A program made the translations under genes and the position numbers. A stretch of 64,000 bases of DNA from Calliopsis andreniformis (lineage: Eukaryota > Arthropoda > Insecta > Hymenoptera > Andrenidae), in contig NW_027480440.1 of NCBI RefSeq assembly GCF_051401765.1, positions 5,890,001-5,954,000 on the forward strand, given 5' to 3'. Under the pieces are notes generated by a model. It saw only the letters and a list, made by a program, of their open reading frames with translations. It did no database searches and was not told where the DNA came from. Shown piece by piece: positions 51,418 through 62,638 of this stretch. Position 1 is the first letter of the stretch. Each line of letters starts with the position of its first letter.

Positions 51418-53284
51418 CTTCAATCCTCAACCCTCAATCCTCAATCCTCAGTCCTCAATCCTCAATCCTCAATCGTCAATCTTCAATCCTCAACCCTCAA
51501 TATTCAAACCTCAATCCTCAATCCTCAATCCTCAATCCTCAATCCTCATTCTTCAATCCTCAATACCCAATCCTCAATCTTCAGTCCTCAATCCTCAATC
51601 CTGAATCCTCAATCCTCAATCCTCAATCCCCAACCTTCAATCCTCATTCCCAAATCCTCAATCTTCAATCTTCAATCCTCAATCCTCAATCCTCAATCCT
51701 CAATCCTCAATCCTCATTCTTCAATCCTCAATACCCAATCCTCAATCCTCAATCCTCAATCCTCAATCCTCAATCTTCAATCCTCAGTCACAAATCCTCA
51801 ATCTTCAATACTCAATCCTCAATCCTCAATCTTCAATCCTCAATACTCAATCTTCAATCCTCAATACTCAATCCTCAATCCTCAATCCTCATTCTTCAAT
51901 CCTCAGTACCCTATCCTCAATCTTCAATCCTCAATCCTCAATCCTCAATTCTCAAACCTCAATCCTCAATCATCAGGCCTCAAACATCAATACTCAACCC
52001 TCAGTCCTCGTCCTCAATCCACAACCCTCAATCCTCATTCCTCAATCTTCAATTCTCAATCCTCAATCCTCAATCCTCAATCCTCAATCCTCAATCCTCA
52101 ATCCACAATCCTCAATCCTCAATCCTCGATCCTCAATCTTCAATCCTCAATAACCAATCTTCAATCCTCAATCCCCAATCCTCAATCCTCATTCTTCAAT
52201 CCTCAACACCCAATCCACAATCTTCTATCCTCAAGCCTCAAGCCGCAATTCTCAATCCTCAATCCTCAATCCTCAGACCTCAAACATCAATACTCAACCC
52301 TCAGTCCTCGTCCTCAATCCACAACCCTCAATCCTCGATCCTCAATCTTCAATCATCAATATTCAATCCTCAATACTCAATCCTCAATCCTCAATGTTCA
52401 ATCCTCAATACCCAATCCTCAATCTTCAATCCTCAATCCTCAATCCTCAGTCCTCAATCCTCAACCCTCAATCCTCAGTTCTCTAACCTCAATCCTGAAT
52501 CCTCAATCCTGAATCCTCAATCTTCAGCCCTCAGTCCTCAACAATCAGTTGTCAATCCTCAATCCTCAATAGAATATCCACAATTCACAGTTTTCAATAC
52601 TCAATACTCAATCTGCAATCTTCAGATCTCTATCCACAAACATCAATTCTCATCACTCAACCATTAATACTCAGTCCCCAATCCTCAATCTTCAATCCTC
52701 AATCCTCAATCCTCAATCCTCAATCTTAATCTTCAATCCTCAATACTCAATCTTCAATCCTCAATCCTCAATCCTCAATCCTCAATCCTCAATCTTCAAT
52801 CCTCAATACTCAATCTTCAATCCTCAACCCTCAATCCTCAATCCTCAGTCCTCAATCCTCAATCCTCAATCGTCAATCTTCAATCCTCAACCCTCAATAT
52901 TCAATCCTCAATCCTCAATCCTCAATCCTCAATCCTCATTCTTCAATCCTCAATACCCAATCCTCAATCTTCAATCCTCAATCCACAATCCTGAATCCTC
53001 AATCCTCAATCCTCAATCCTCAACATTCAATCCTCATTCCCAAATCCTCAATCTTCAATCTTCAGTCCCAAATCCTCAATCTTCAATACTCAATCCTCAA
53101 TCCTCAATACCCAGTCCTCAATCTTCTATCCTCAATCCTCAATCCTCAACTCTCAATCCTCAATCCTCAGTCCTCAGTCCTCAAACCACAATCCTCAACC
53201 CTCAGCCCACATCCTCAATCCTCAATCCTCAATCTCCAATCCTCAAGCCTCGATCCTCAAGCCTGAATCCTCAATCCTCAATCC

Positions 53285-53487
53285 TCAGTCCTCTAACCTC
53301 AATCCTGAAGCCTCAATCCTGAATCCTCAATCTTCAGCCCTCAGTCCTCAACAATCAATTGTCAATCCTCAATCCTCAATAGAATATCCTCAATTCACAG
53401 TTTTCAATACTCAATCCCCATTATTTAATCTTCAAATCTCAATCCACTAACATCAATTCTCATCACTCAACCCTCAACACTCAGTCC
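53285..53487 (+). repeat. Cassette A, subtype A1 (representative copy)
   Basis: A block of 29 diverged heptamers in register. The left part alternates TCAATCC-type and TGAATCC-type units, then TCAGCCC, TCAGTCC, TCAACAA and TCAATTG. The centre is TCAATAG-AATATCC followed by TCAATTC and ACAGTTT. The right part includes a CCATT-type unit (here CCATTAT, usually CCATTCT), a right-hand ACTAACA (usually ACAAACA), TCATCAC and TCAACAC. Other A1 copies have anchors at 587, 1838, 3468, 5004, 6213, 7268, 7962, 9066, 9451, 10144, 12552, 13545, 14399, 15258, 15846, 16539, 18486, 19528, 21016, 22867, 25484, 27160, 28885, 30382, 43213, 45674 and 50141. The CAATTG hexamer in the left part is the only regular palindromic 6-mer of the unit. 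Confidence 0.85.
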
Positions 53488-54565
53488 TCAATCTTCAATC
53501 CTCAATACTCAATCCTCAATCTTCAATCCTCAAAACTCAATCTTCAATCCTCAATCCTCAATTCTCAATCCTCAATCCTCAATCCTCAATCCTCAACCCT
53601 CAATCCTCAATCCTCAATCTTCAATCCTCAATACTCAATCTGCAATCCTCAATCCTCAGTCCTCACTCCTCAATCCTCATTCTTCAATCCTCAATACCGA
53701 ATCCTCAATCTTCAATCCTCAATCCTCAATCCTCAATTCTCAATCCTCGATCCTCAATCCTCAATCCTCAATCCTCAATCCTCAATCCCCAATACCCAAT
53801 CCTCAATCCTCAGTCCTCAAACCTCAATCCTGAATCCTCAATCCTGAATCCTCAATCTTCAGCCCTGAGTCCTCAACAATCAGTTGTCAATCCTCAATCC
53901 TCAATAGAATATCCTCAATTCACAGTTTTCAATACTCAATACTCAATCTGCAATCTTCAGATCTCTATCCACAAACATCAATTCTCATCACTCAACCATC
54001 AATACTCAGTCCCCAATCCTCAATCTTCAATCCTCAATCCTCAATCCACAATCCTCAATCTTAATCTTCAATCCTCAATACTCAATCTTCAATCCTCAAT
54101 CCTCAATCCTCAATCCTCAATCCTCAATCTTCAATCCTCAATACTCAATCTTCAATCCTCAACCCTCAATCCTCAATCCTCAGTCCTCAATCCTCAATCC
54201 TCAATCGTCAATCTTCAATCCTCAACCCTCAATATTCAATCCTCAATCCTCAATCCTCAATCCTCAATCCTCATTCTTCAATCCTCAATACCCAATCCTC
54301 AATCTTCAATCCTCAATCCTCAATCCTGAATCCTCAATCCTCAATCCTCAATCCTGAACCTTCAATCCTCATTCCCAAATCCTCAATCTTCAATCTTCAA
54401 TCCTCAATCCTCAATCCTCAATCCTCAATCCTCATTCTTCAATCCTCAATACCCAATCCTCAATCCTCAATACTCAATCTGCAATCCTCAATTCTCAGTC
54501 CTCACTCCTCAATCCTCATTCTTCAATCCTCAATACCTAATCCTCAATCTTCAATCCTCAATCCT

Positions 54566-56440
54566 CAATCCTCAATTCTCAATCCTCGATCCTCAATCCT
54601 CAGACTTCAAACATCTATACTCAGCCCTCAGACCTCGTCCTCAATCCACAACCCTAAATCCTCAATCCTCAATCTTCAATCATTAATATTCAATCTTCAA
54701 TCCTCAATCCTCAGTCCTCAAACCTCAATCCTGAATCCTCAATCCTGAATCCTCAACCATCAGCCCTCAGTCCTCAACAATCAGCTGTCAATCCTCAATC
54801 CTCAATAGAATATCATCAATTCACACATTTCAATACTCAATACTCAATCTGCAATCTTCAAATCTCTACCCACAAACATCAATTCTCATCACTCAACCCT
54901 CAACACTCAGTCTTAAATATTCAATCATCAATCCTCAATTCTCAATCCTCAATCCTCAATCCTCAATCCTCGATCCTCAATCTTCAATCATCAATAACCA
55001 ATCTTCAATCCTCAATCCCCAATCCTCAAACCTCATTCTTCAATCCTCAACACCCAATCCTCAATCTTCTATCCTCAAGCCTCAAGCCGCAATTCTCAAT
55101 CCTCAATCCTGAATCCTCAGACCGCAAACATCAATACTCAACCCTCAGTCCTCGTCCTCAATCCACAACCCTCAATCCTCGATCCTCAATCTTCAATCAT
55201 CAATATTCAATCCTCAATACTCAATCATCAATCCTCAATGTTCAATCCTCAATACCCAATCCTCAATCTTCAATCCTCAATCCTCAATCCTCAGTCCTCA
55301 ATCCTCAACCCTCAATCCTCAGTTCTCTAACCTCAATCCTGAATCCTCAATCCTGAATCCTCAATCTTCAGCCCTCAGTCCTCAACAATCAGTTGTCAAT
55401 CCTCAATCCTCAATAGAATATCCTCAATTCACAGGTTTCAATACTCAATAATCAACCTGTGGTCTTCAAATCTCTATTCACAAACGTCAATTCTCATCAC
55501 TCAACCCTCAACGCTCAGTCCACAATCCTCAATCTTCAATCCTCAATCCTCAATCCTCAATCCTCAATCCACAATCTTCAATGCTCATTCTTCAATCCTC
55601 AGTCCTCAATTCTCAATCCTCAATTCTCAAGCCTCAATCGTCTATCTTCAATCCTCAATACTCAATCTTCAATTCTCAATCCACAATCCTCAATCCTCAA
55701 TCCTCATTCTTCAATCCTCAATACCCAATCCTCAATCTTCAATCCTCAATCCTCAATCCTCAATCCTCATTATTCAGTCCTCAAACCTCAATCCTCAACC
55801 CTCAGCCCTCATCCTCATCCCTCAATTCTCAATCCTCAATCCTCAATCCTAAATCCTCGATCCTCAATCCTCAATCCTCAGTTCTCAATCCTCAGTCCTC
55901 AAACCTCAATCTTCAATCCTCAATACTCAATCTTCAATCCTCAATCTTCAATCCTCAATCCTCAATCCTCAATCTTCAATCCTCAATACTCTATCTTCAA
56001 TCCTCAATCCTCAACCCTCAATTCTCAATCTTCAATCCTCAATCCTCAATCCGCAATCCTCAATCCTCAATCCTCAATCCTCAATCATCAATTCGCAGTC
56101 CTCAACCCTCAATCCTCAGACCTCAAGCATCAATACCCAACCCTCAGACCTCGTCCTCAATCCACAACCCTCAACCCTCAATCCTCAATCTTCATTCATC
56201 AATATTCAACCTTCAATCCTCAATCCTCAATCCTCAATCCTCAATCCTCAATCCTCAATCCTCAATCCTCAATCCCGAATCCACAATCCTCAATCCTCAA
56301 TCCTCAACCTTCAATCCTCAATGCTCTATCTTCAATCCTCAGTCCTCAATTCTCAATCCTCAATTCTCAATCCTCAATCGTCAATCTTCAATCCTCAATA
56401 CTCAATCTTCAATCCTCAATCCTCAATCCTCAATCCTCAA
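54566..56440 (+). repeat. Block Y, copy 1 (1.87 kb)
   Basis: Matches 58,911-60,785 at a distance of 4,345. The unusual GTGGTCT variant near 55,459 and ACACATT near 54,823 are shared with the partner. Confidence 0.9.
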
Positions 56441-56443
56441 TCC

Positions 56444-56478
56444 TCATTCTTCAATCCTCAATACCCAATCCTCAATCT
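56444..56478 (+). repeat. Cassette E (TCATTCT type), representative
   Basis: Five heptamers: TCATTCT, TCAATCC, then TCAATAC-CCAATCC and TCAATCT. This is among the commonest cassettes and is found throughout the window, typically one run away from a cassette C. It differs from D only in the first two units. Confidence 0.8.
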
Positions 56479-56687
56479 TCAATCCTCAATCCTCAATCCT
56501 CAATCCTCAGTCCTCAGTAATCAAACCTCAATCCTCAACCCTCAGACCTCATCCTCATCCCTCAATTCTCAATCCTCAATCCTCAATCCTCAATCCTCGA
56601 TCCTCAATCCTCAATCCTCAATTCTCAATCCTCAGTCCTCAAACCTCAATCTTCAATCCTCAATACTCAATCTTCAATCCTCATTCC

Positions 56688-56757
56688 TCAATCCTCAATC
56701 CTCAATCCTCAATCCTCAATCCTCAATCCTCAATCCTCAATCCTCAATCCTCAATCC
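56688..56757 (+). repeat. Perfect TCAATCC run, 10 copies
   Basis: Ten consecutive exact TCAATCC units between a TCATTCC and a TCAATCT. Together with 61,117-61,186 this is the longest perfect run I noticed, so long homogeneous tracts are rare. Confidence 0.85.
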
Positions 56758-57480
56758 TCAATCTTCAATCCTCAATCCTCAATCCCGAATCCTCAATCCT
56801 GAATCCTCAACCTTCAGCCCTCAGTCCTCAACAGTCAGTTGTCAATCCTCAATCCTCAATAGAATATCACCAATTCACAGTTTTCAATACTCAATGCTCA
56901 ATCTGCAATCTTCAAATCTCTATCCACAAACATCAATTCTCATCACTCAATCCTCAACGCTCAGTCCCCAATCCTCAATATTCAATCCTCAATCCTCAAT
57001 CCTCGATCCTCAATCCTCAACCTTCAATCCTCAATGCTCAATCTACAATCCTCAATCCTCAATACTCAATCCTCAATTCTCAATCCTCAATCGTCAATCT
57101 TCAATCCTCTATACTCAATCTTCGATCCTCAGCCTTCAATCCTCAATACTCAATCCTCAATCCTCAATCCTCAATCCTCAATCTTCAATCCTCAATACTC
57201 AATCTTCAATCCTCAATCCTCAATCCTCAATTCTCAATCCTCAACCTTCAATCCACAGTACTCTATCTTCAATCCTCAATCCTCAGTCCTCAATCCTCAA
57301 TCCTCATTCTTCAATCCTCAATACCCAATCCTCAATCTTCAATCCTCAATCCTCAATCCTCAATTCGCAAACCTCAATCCTCAACCATCAGACCTCAAGC
57401 ATCAATACCCAACCCTCAGTCCTCGTCCTCAATCCACAACCCTCAATCTTCAATCCTCAAGCTTCATTCATCAATATTCA

Positions 57481-58657
57481 ACCCTCAATACTCAATCCTC
57501 AATCCCCAATACCCAATCCTCATTCCTCAGTCCTCAAACCTCAATCCTGAATCCTCAATCCTGAATCCTCAATCTTCAGCCCCGAGTCCTCAACAATCAG
57601 TTGTCAATCCTCAATCCTCAATAGAATATCCTCAATTCACAGTTTTCAATACTCAATACTCAATCTGCAATCTTCAGATCTCTATCCACAAACATCAATT
57701 CTCATCACTCAACCATCAATACTCAGTCCCCAATCCTCAACCTTCAATCCTCAATCCTCAATCCTCAATCCTCAATCTTAATCTTCAATCCTCAATACTC
57801 AATCTTCAATCCTCAATCCTCAATCCTCAATCCTCAATCCTCAATCTTCAATCCTCAATAGTCAATCTTCAATCCTCAACCCTCAATCCTCAATCCTCAG
57901 TCCTCAATCCTCAATCCTCAATCGTCAATCTTCAATCCTCAACCCTCAATATTCAATCCACAATCCTCAATCCTCAATCCTCATTCTTCAATCCTCAATA
58001 CCCAATCCTCAATCTTCAATCCTCAATCCTCAATCCTGAAACCTCAATCCTCAATCCTCAATCCTCAACCTTCAATCCTCATTCCCAAATCCTCAATCTT
58101 CAATCTTCAATCCTCAATCCTCAATCCTCAATCCTCAATCCTCATTCTTCAATCCTCAATACCCAATCCTCAATCCTCAATCCTCAATCCTCAATCCTCA
58201 ATCCTCAATCTACAATCCTCAGTCCCAAATCCTCAATCTTCAATACTCAATCCTCAATCCTCAATCTTCAATCCTCAATACTCAATCTTCAATCCTCAAT
58301 ACTCAATCCTCAATCCTCAATCCTCATTCTTCAATCCTCAGTACCCTATCCTCAACCTTCAATCCTCAATCCTCAATCCTCAATTCTCAAACCTCAATCC
58401 TCAATCCTCAGACCTCAAACATCAATACTCAACCCTCAGTCCTCGTCCTCAATCCACAACACTCAATCCTCATTCCTCAATCTTCAATTCTCAATCCTCA
58501 ATCCTCAATCCTCAATCCTCAATCCTCAATCCTCAATCCTCAATCCTCAATCCTCGATCCTCAATCTTCAATCCTCAATAACCAATCTTCAATCCTCAAT
58601 CCCCAATCCTCAATCCTCATTCTTCAATCCTCAACACCCAATCCTCAATCTTCAATC
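57481..58657 (+). repeat. Block Z, copy 1 (1.18 kb)
   Basis: Matches 61,462-62,638 at a distance of 3,981; the part around 57,580-58,150 also matches 53,860-54,430 at a distance of 3,717. Contains the 6-base unit TAATCT. Confidence 0.87.
57527..57729 (+). repeat. Cassette A, subtype A2 (representative copy)
   Basis: Same length and order as subtype A1, but after ACAGTTT it has two TCAATAC units, then TCAATCT and GCAATCT in place of the CCATTCT segment, and TCTATCC where A1 has TCAATCC. It is usually followed by CCAATCC and TCAATAT rather than TCAATCT. Because A1 and A2 align without gaps, they are sequence variants of one ancestral block. Most remaining anchors listed in the segment entries are A2. 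Confidence 0.83.
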
Positions 58658-58910
58658 CTCAATCCTCAATCCTCAATTCTCAATCCTCGATCCTCAATCC
58701 TCAGACTTCAAACATCTATAGTCAGCCCTCAGACCTCGTCCTCAATCCACAACCCTAAATCCTCAATCCTCAATCTTCAATCATTAATATTCAATCTTCA
58801 ATCCTCAATCCTCAATCCTCAATCCCCAACCCTCAATCCTCAATCCTCAATCCCCAATACCCAAACCTCAATCCTCAGTCCTCAAACCTCAATCCTGAAT
58901 CCTCAATCCT

Positions 58911-60785
58911 GAATCCTCAATTCTCAATCCTCGATCCTCAATCCTCAGACTTCAAACATCTATACTCAGCCCTCAGACCTCGTCCTCAATCCACAACCCT
59001 AAATCCTCAATCCTCAATCTTCAATCATTAATATTCAATCTTCAATCCTCAATCCTCAGTCCTCAAACCTCAATCCTGAATCCTCAATCCTGAATCCTCA
59101 ACCATCAGCCCTCAGTCCTCAACAATCAGCTGTCAATCCTCAATCCTCAATAGAATATCATCAATTCACACATTTCAATACTCAATACTCAATCTGCAAT
59201 CTTCAAATCTCTACCCACAAACATCAATTCTCATCACTCAACCCTCAACACTCAGTCTTAAATATTCAATCATCAATCCTCAATTCTCAATCCTCAATCC
59301 TCAATCCTCAATCCTCGATCCTCAATCTTCAATCCTCAATAACCAATCTTCAATCCTCAATCCCCAATCCTCAAACCTCATTCTTCAATCCTCAACACCC
59401 AATCCTCAATCTTCTATCCTCAAGCCTCAAGCCGCAATTCTCAATCCTCAATCCTGAATCGTCAGACCTCAAACATCAATACTCAACCCTCAGTCCTCGT
59501 CCTCAATCCACAACCCTCAATCCTCGATCCTCAATCTTCAATCATCAATATTCAATCCTCAATACTCAATCATCAATCCTCAATGTTCAATCCTCAATAC
59601 CCAATCCTCAATCTTCAATCCTCAATCCTCAATCCTCAGTCCTCAATCCTCAACCCTCAATCCTCAGTTCTCTAACCTCAATCCTGAATCCTCAATCCTG
59701 AATCCTCAATCTTCAGCCCTCAGTCCTCAACAATCAGTTGTCAATCCTCAATCCTCAATAGAATATCCTCAATTCACAGGTTTCAATACTCAATAATCAA
59801 CCTGTGGTCTTCAAATCTCTATTCACAAACGTCAATTCTCATCACTCAACCCTCAACGCTCAGTCCACAATCCTCAATCTTCAATCCTCAATCCTCAATC
59901 CTCAATCCTCAATCCACAATCTTCAATGCTCATTCTTCAATCCTCAGACCTCAATTCTCAATCCTCAATTCTCAAGCCTCAATCGTCTATCTTCAATCCT
60001 CAATACTCAATCTTCAATTCTCAATCCACAATCCTCAATCCTCAATCCTCATTCTTCAATCCTCAATACCCAATCCTCAATCTTCAATCCTCAATCCTCA
60101 ATCCTCAATCCTCATTCCTCAGTCCTCAAACCTCAATCCTCAACCCTCAGCCCTCATCCTCATCCCTCAATTCTCAATCCTCAATCCTCAATCCTAAATC
60201 CTCGATCCTCAATCCTCAATCCTCAGTTCTCAATCCTCAGTCCTCAAACCTCAATCTTCAATCCTCAATACTCAATCTTCAATCCTCAATCCTCAATCCT
60301 CAATCCTCAATCCTCAATCTTCAATCCTCAATACTCTATCTTCAATCCTCAATCCTCAACCCTCAATTCTCAATCTTCAATCCTCAATCCTCAATCCGCA
60401 ATCCTCAATCCTCAATCCTCAATCCTCAATCATCAATTCGCAGTCCTCAACCCTCAATCCTCAGACCTCAAGCATCAATACCCAACCCTCAGACCTCGTC
60501 CTCAATCCACAACCCTCAACCCTCAATCCTCAATCTTCATTCATCAATATTCAACCTTCAATCCTCAATCCTCAATCCTCAATCCTCAATCCTCAATCCT
60601 CAATCCTCAATCCTCAATCCCGAATCCACAATCCTCAATCCTCAATCCTCAACCTTCAATCCTCAATGCTCTATCTTCAATCCTCAGTCCTCAATTCTCA
60701 ATCCTCAATTCTCAATCCTCAATCGTCAATCTTCAATCCTCAATACTCAATCTTCGATCCTCAATCCTCAATCCTCAATCCTCAA
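58911..60785 (+). repeat. Block Y, copy 2 (1.87 kb)
   Basis: Partner of 54,566-56,440, with cassette A at 59147 and 59755. It is preceded at 58,670-58,800 by a short extra copy of its own left end. Confidence 0.9.
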
Positions 60786-61116
60786 TCCTCAGTCCTCAAT
60801 CCTCAACTCTCAATCCTCAATCCTCGATCCTCAATCTTCAATCCTCAATAACCAATCTTCAATCCTCAATCCCCAATCCTCAATCCTCATTCTTCAATCC
60901 TCAACACCCAATCCTCAATCTTCTATCCTCAAGCCTCAAGCCGCAATTCTCAATCCTCAATCCTGAATCCTCAGACCTCAAACATCAATACTCAACCCTC
61001 AGTCCTCGTCCTCAATCCACAACCCTCAATCCTCGATCCTCAATCTTCAATCATCAATATTCAATCCTCAATACTCAATCATCAATCCTCAACGTTCAAT
61101 CCTCAATACCCAATCC

Positions 61117-61186
61117 TCAATCCTCAATCCTCAATCCTCAATCCTCAATCCTCAATCCTCAATCCTCAATCCTCAATCCTCAATCC
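61117..61186 (+). repeat. Perfect TCAATCC run, 10 copies
   Basis: Ten consecutive exact units between CCAATCC and TCGATCC. Confidence 0.85.
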
Positions 61187-61461
61187 TCGATCCTCAATCT
61201 TCAATCCTCAATAACCAATCTTCAATCCTCAATCCCCAATCCTCAATCCTCATTCTTCAATCCTCAACACACAATCCTCAATCTTCAATCCTCAATCCTC
61301 AATCCTCAATTCTCAATCCTCGATCCTCAATCCTCAGACTTCAAACATCTATACTCAGCTCTCAGACCTCGTCCTCAATCCACATCCCTAAATCCTCAAT
61401 CCTCAATCTTCAATCATTAATATTCAATCTTCAATCCTCAATCATCAATCCTCAATCCCCA

Positions 61462-62638
61462 ACCCTCAATCCTCAATCCTCAATCCCCAATACCCAATCC
61501 TCAATCCTCAGTCCTCAAACCTCAATCCTGAATCCTCAATCCTGAATCCTCAATCTTCAGCCCTGAGTCCTCAACAATCAGTTGTCAATCCTCAATCCTC
61601 AATAGAATATCCTCAATTCACAGTTTTCAATACTCAATACTCAATCTGCAATCTTCAGATCTCTATCCACAAACATCAATTCTCATCACTCAACCATCAA
61701 TACTCAGTCCCCAATCCTCAATCTTCAATCCTCAATCCTCAATCCTCAATCATCAATCTTAATCTTCAATCCTCAATACTCAATCTTCAATCCTCAATCC
61801 CCAATCCTCAATCCTCAATCCTCAATCTTCAATCCTCAATACTCAATCTTCAATCCTCAACCCTCAATCCTCAATCCTCAGTCCTCAATCCTCAATCCTC
61901 AATCGTCAATCTTCAATCCTCAACCCTCAATATTCAATCCTCAATCCTCAATCCTCAATCCTCAATCATCATTCTTCAATCCTCAATACCCAATCCTCAA
62001 TCTTCAATCCTCAATCCTCAATCCTGAATCCTCAATCCTCAATCCTCAATCCTCAACCTTCAATCCTCATTCCCAAATCCTCAATCTTCAATCTTCAATC
62101 CTCAACCCTCAATCCTCAATCCTCAATCCTCATTCTTCAATCCTCAATACCCAATCCTCAATCCTCAATCCTCAATCCTCAATCCTCAATCTTCAATCCT
62201 CAGTCCCAAATCCTCAATCTTCAATACTCAATCCTCAATCCTCAATCTTCAATCCTCAATACTCAATCTTCAATCCTCAATACACAATCCTCAATCCTCA
62301 ATCCTCATTCTTCAATCCTCAGTACCCTATCCTCAATCTTCAATCCTCAATCCTCAATCCTCAATTCTCAAACCTCAATCCTCAATCCTCAGACCTCAAA
62401 CATCAATACTCAACCCTCAGTCCTCGTCCTCAATCCACAACCCTCAATCCTCATTCCTCAATCTTCAATTCTCAATCCTCAATCCCCAATCCTCAATCCT
62501 TAATCCTCAATCCTCAATCCTCAATCCTCAATCCTCGATCCTCAATCTTCAATCCTCAATAACCAATCTTCAATCCTCAATCCCCAATCCTCAATCCTCA
62601 TTCTTCAATCCTCAACACCCAATCCTCAATCTTCGATC
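61462..62638 (+). repeat. Block Z, copy 2 (1.18 kb)
   Basis: Partner of 57,481-58,657, with cassette A at 61599. A TCAATCC-to-CCAATCC change and a few other point differences are visible. Confidence 0.87.

Larger units (their letters stand above)
41401..51420 (+). repeat. Array segment 7: two copies of a 3.1-kb block around a diverged centre
   Basis: Cassette A anchors are at 42164, 42723, 43213, 44261, 45128, 45674, 46974, 48210, 49092, 49651, 50141 and 51189, and a B at 45394. Deleted cassette A alleles lie at 41869 and 48797. Four anchors (42164, 42723, 43213, 44261) recur exactly 6,928 bases downstream. Two 8-base units (TCACGTCC) at 44,757 and 46,603 are diagnostic of a second duplicated block. 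No gene is present. Confidence 0.88.

Noticed and set aside
53340..53380. Promoter-like TTGACA on the minus strand in cassette A (reverse complement of TGTCAA)
   Set aside because: It follows from TCAATTG-TCAATCC; no -10-like element stands at suitable spacing and no gene lies downstream.
53285..53487. Cassette A as a tRNA or other structured RNA gene
   Set aside because: The plus strand is almost G-free, so stable stems cannot form within it. No tRNA boxes are visible.
55581..58721. Forward open frame of 1,046 codons (and others such as 184-1428, 7124-8413, 32734-34170, 55459-56520, 59804-61420)
   Set aside because: All three plus frames are open across the same DNA and read the same cyclic SILNPQS peptide. 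Starts are chance TCAATGC or similar variants, substitutions show no codon-position bias that I can see, and 6-base units shift the frame without any compensating structure. Length comes from the lack of stop codons in the heptamer.
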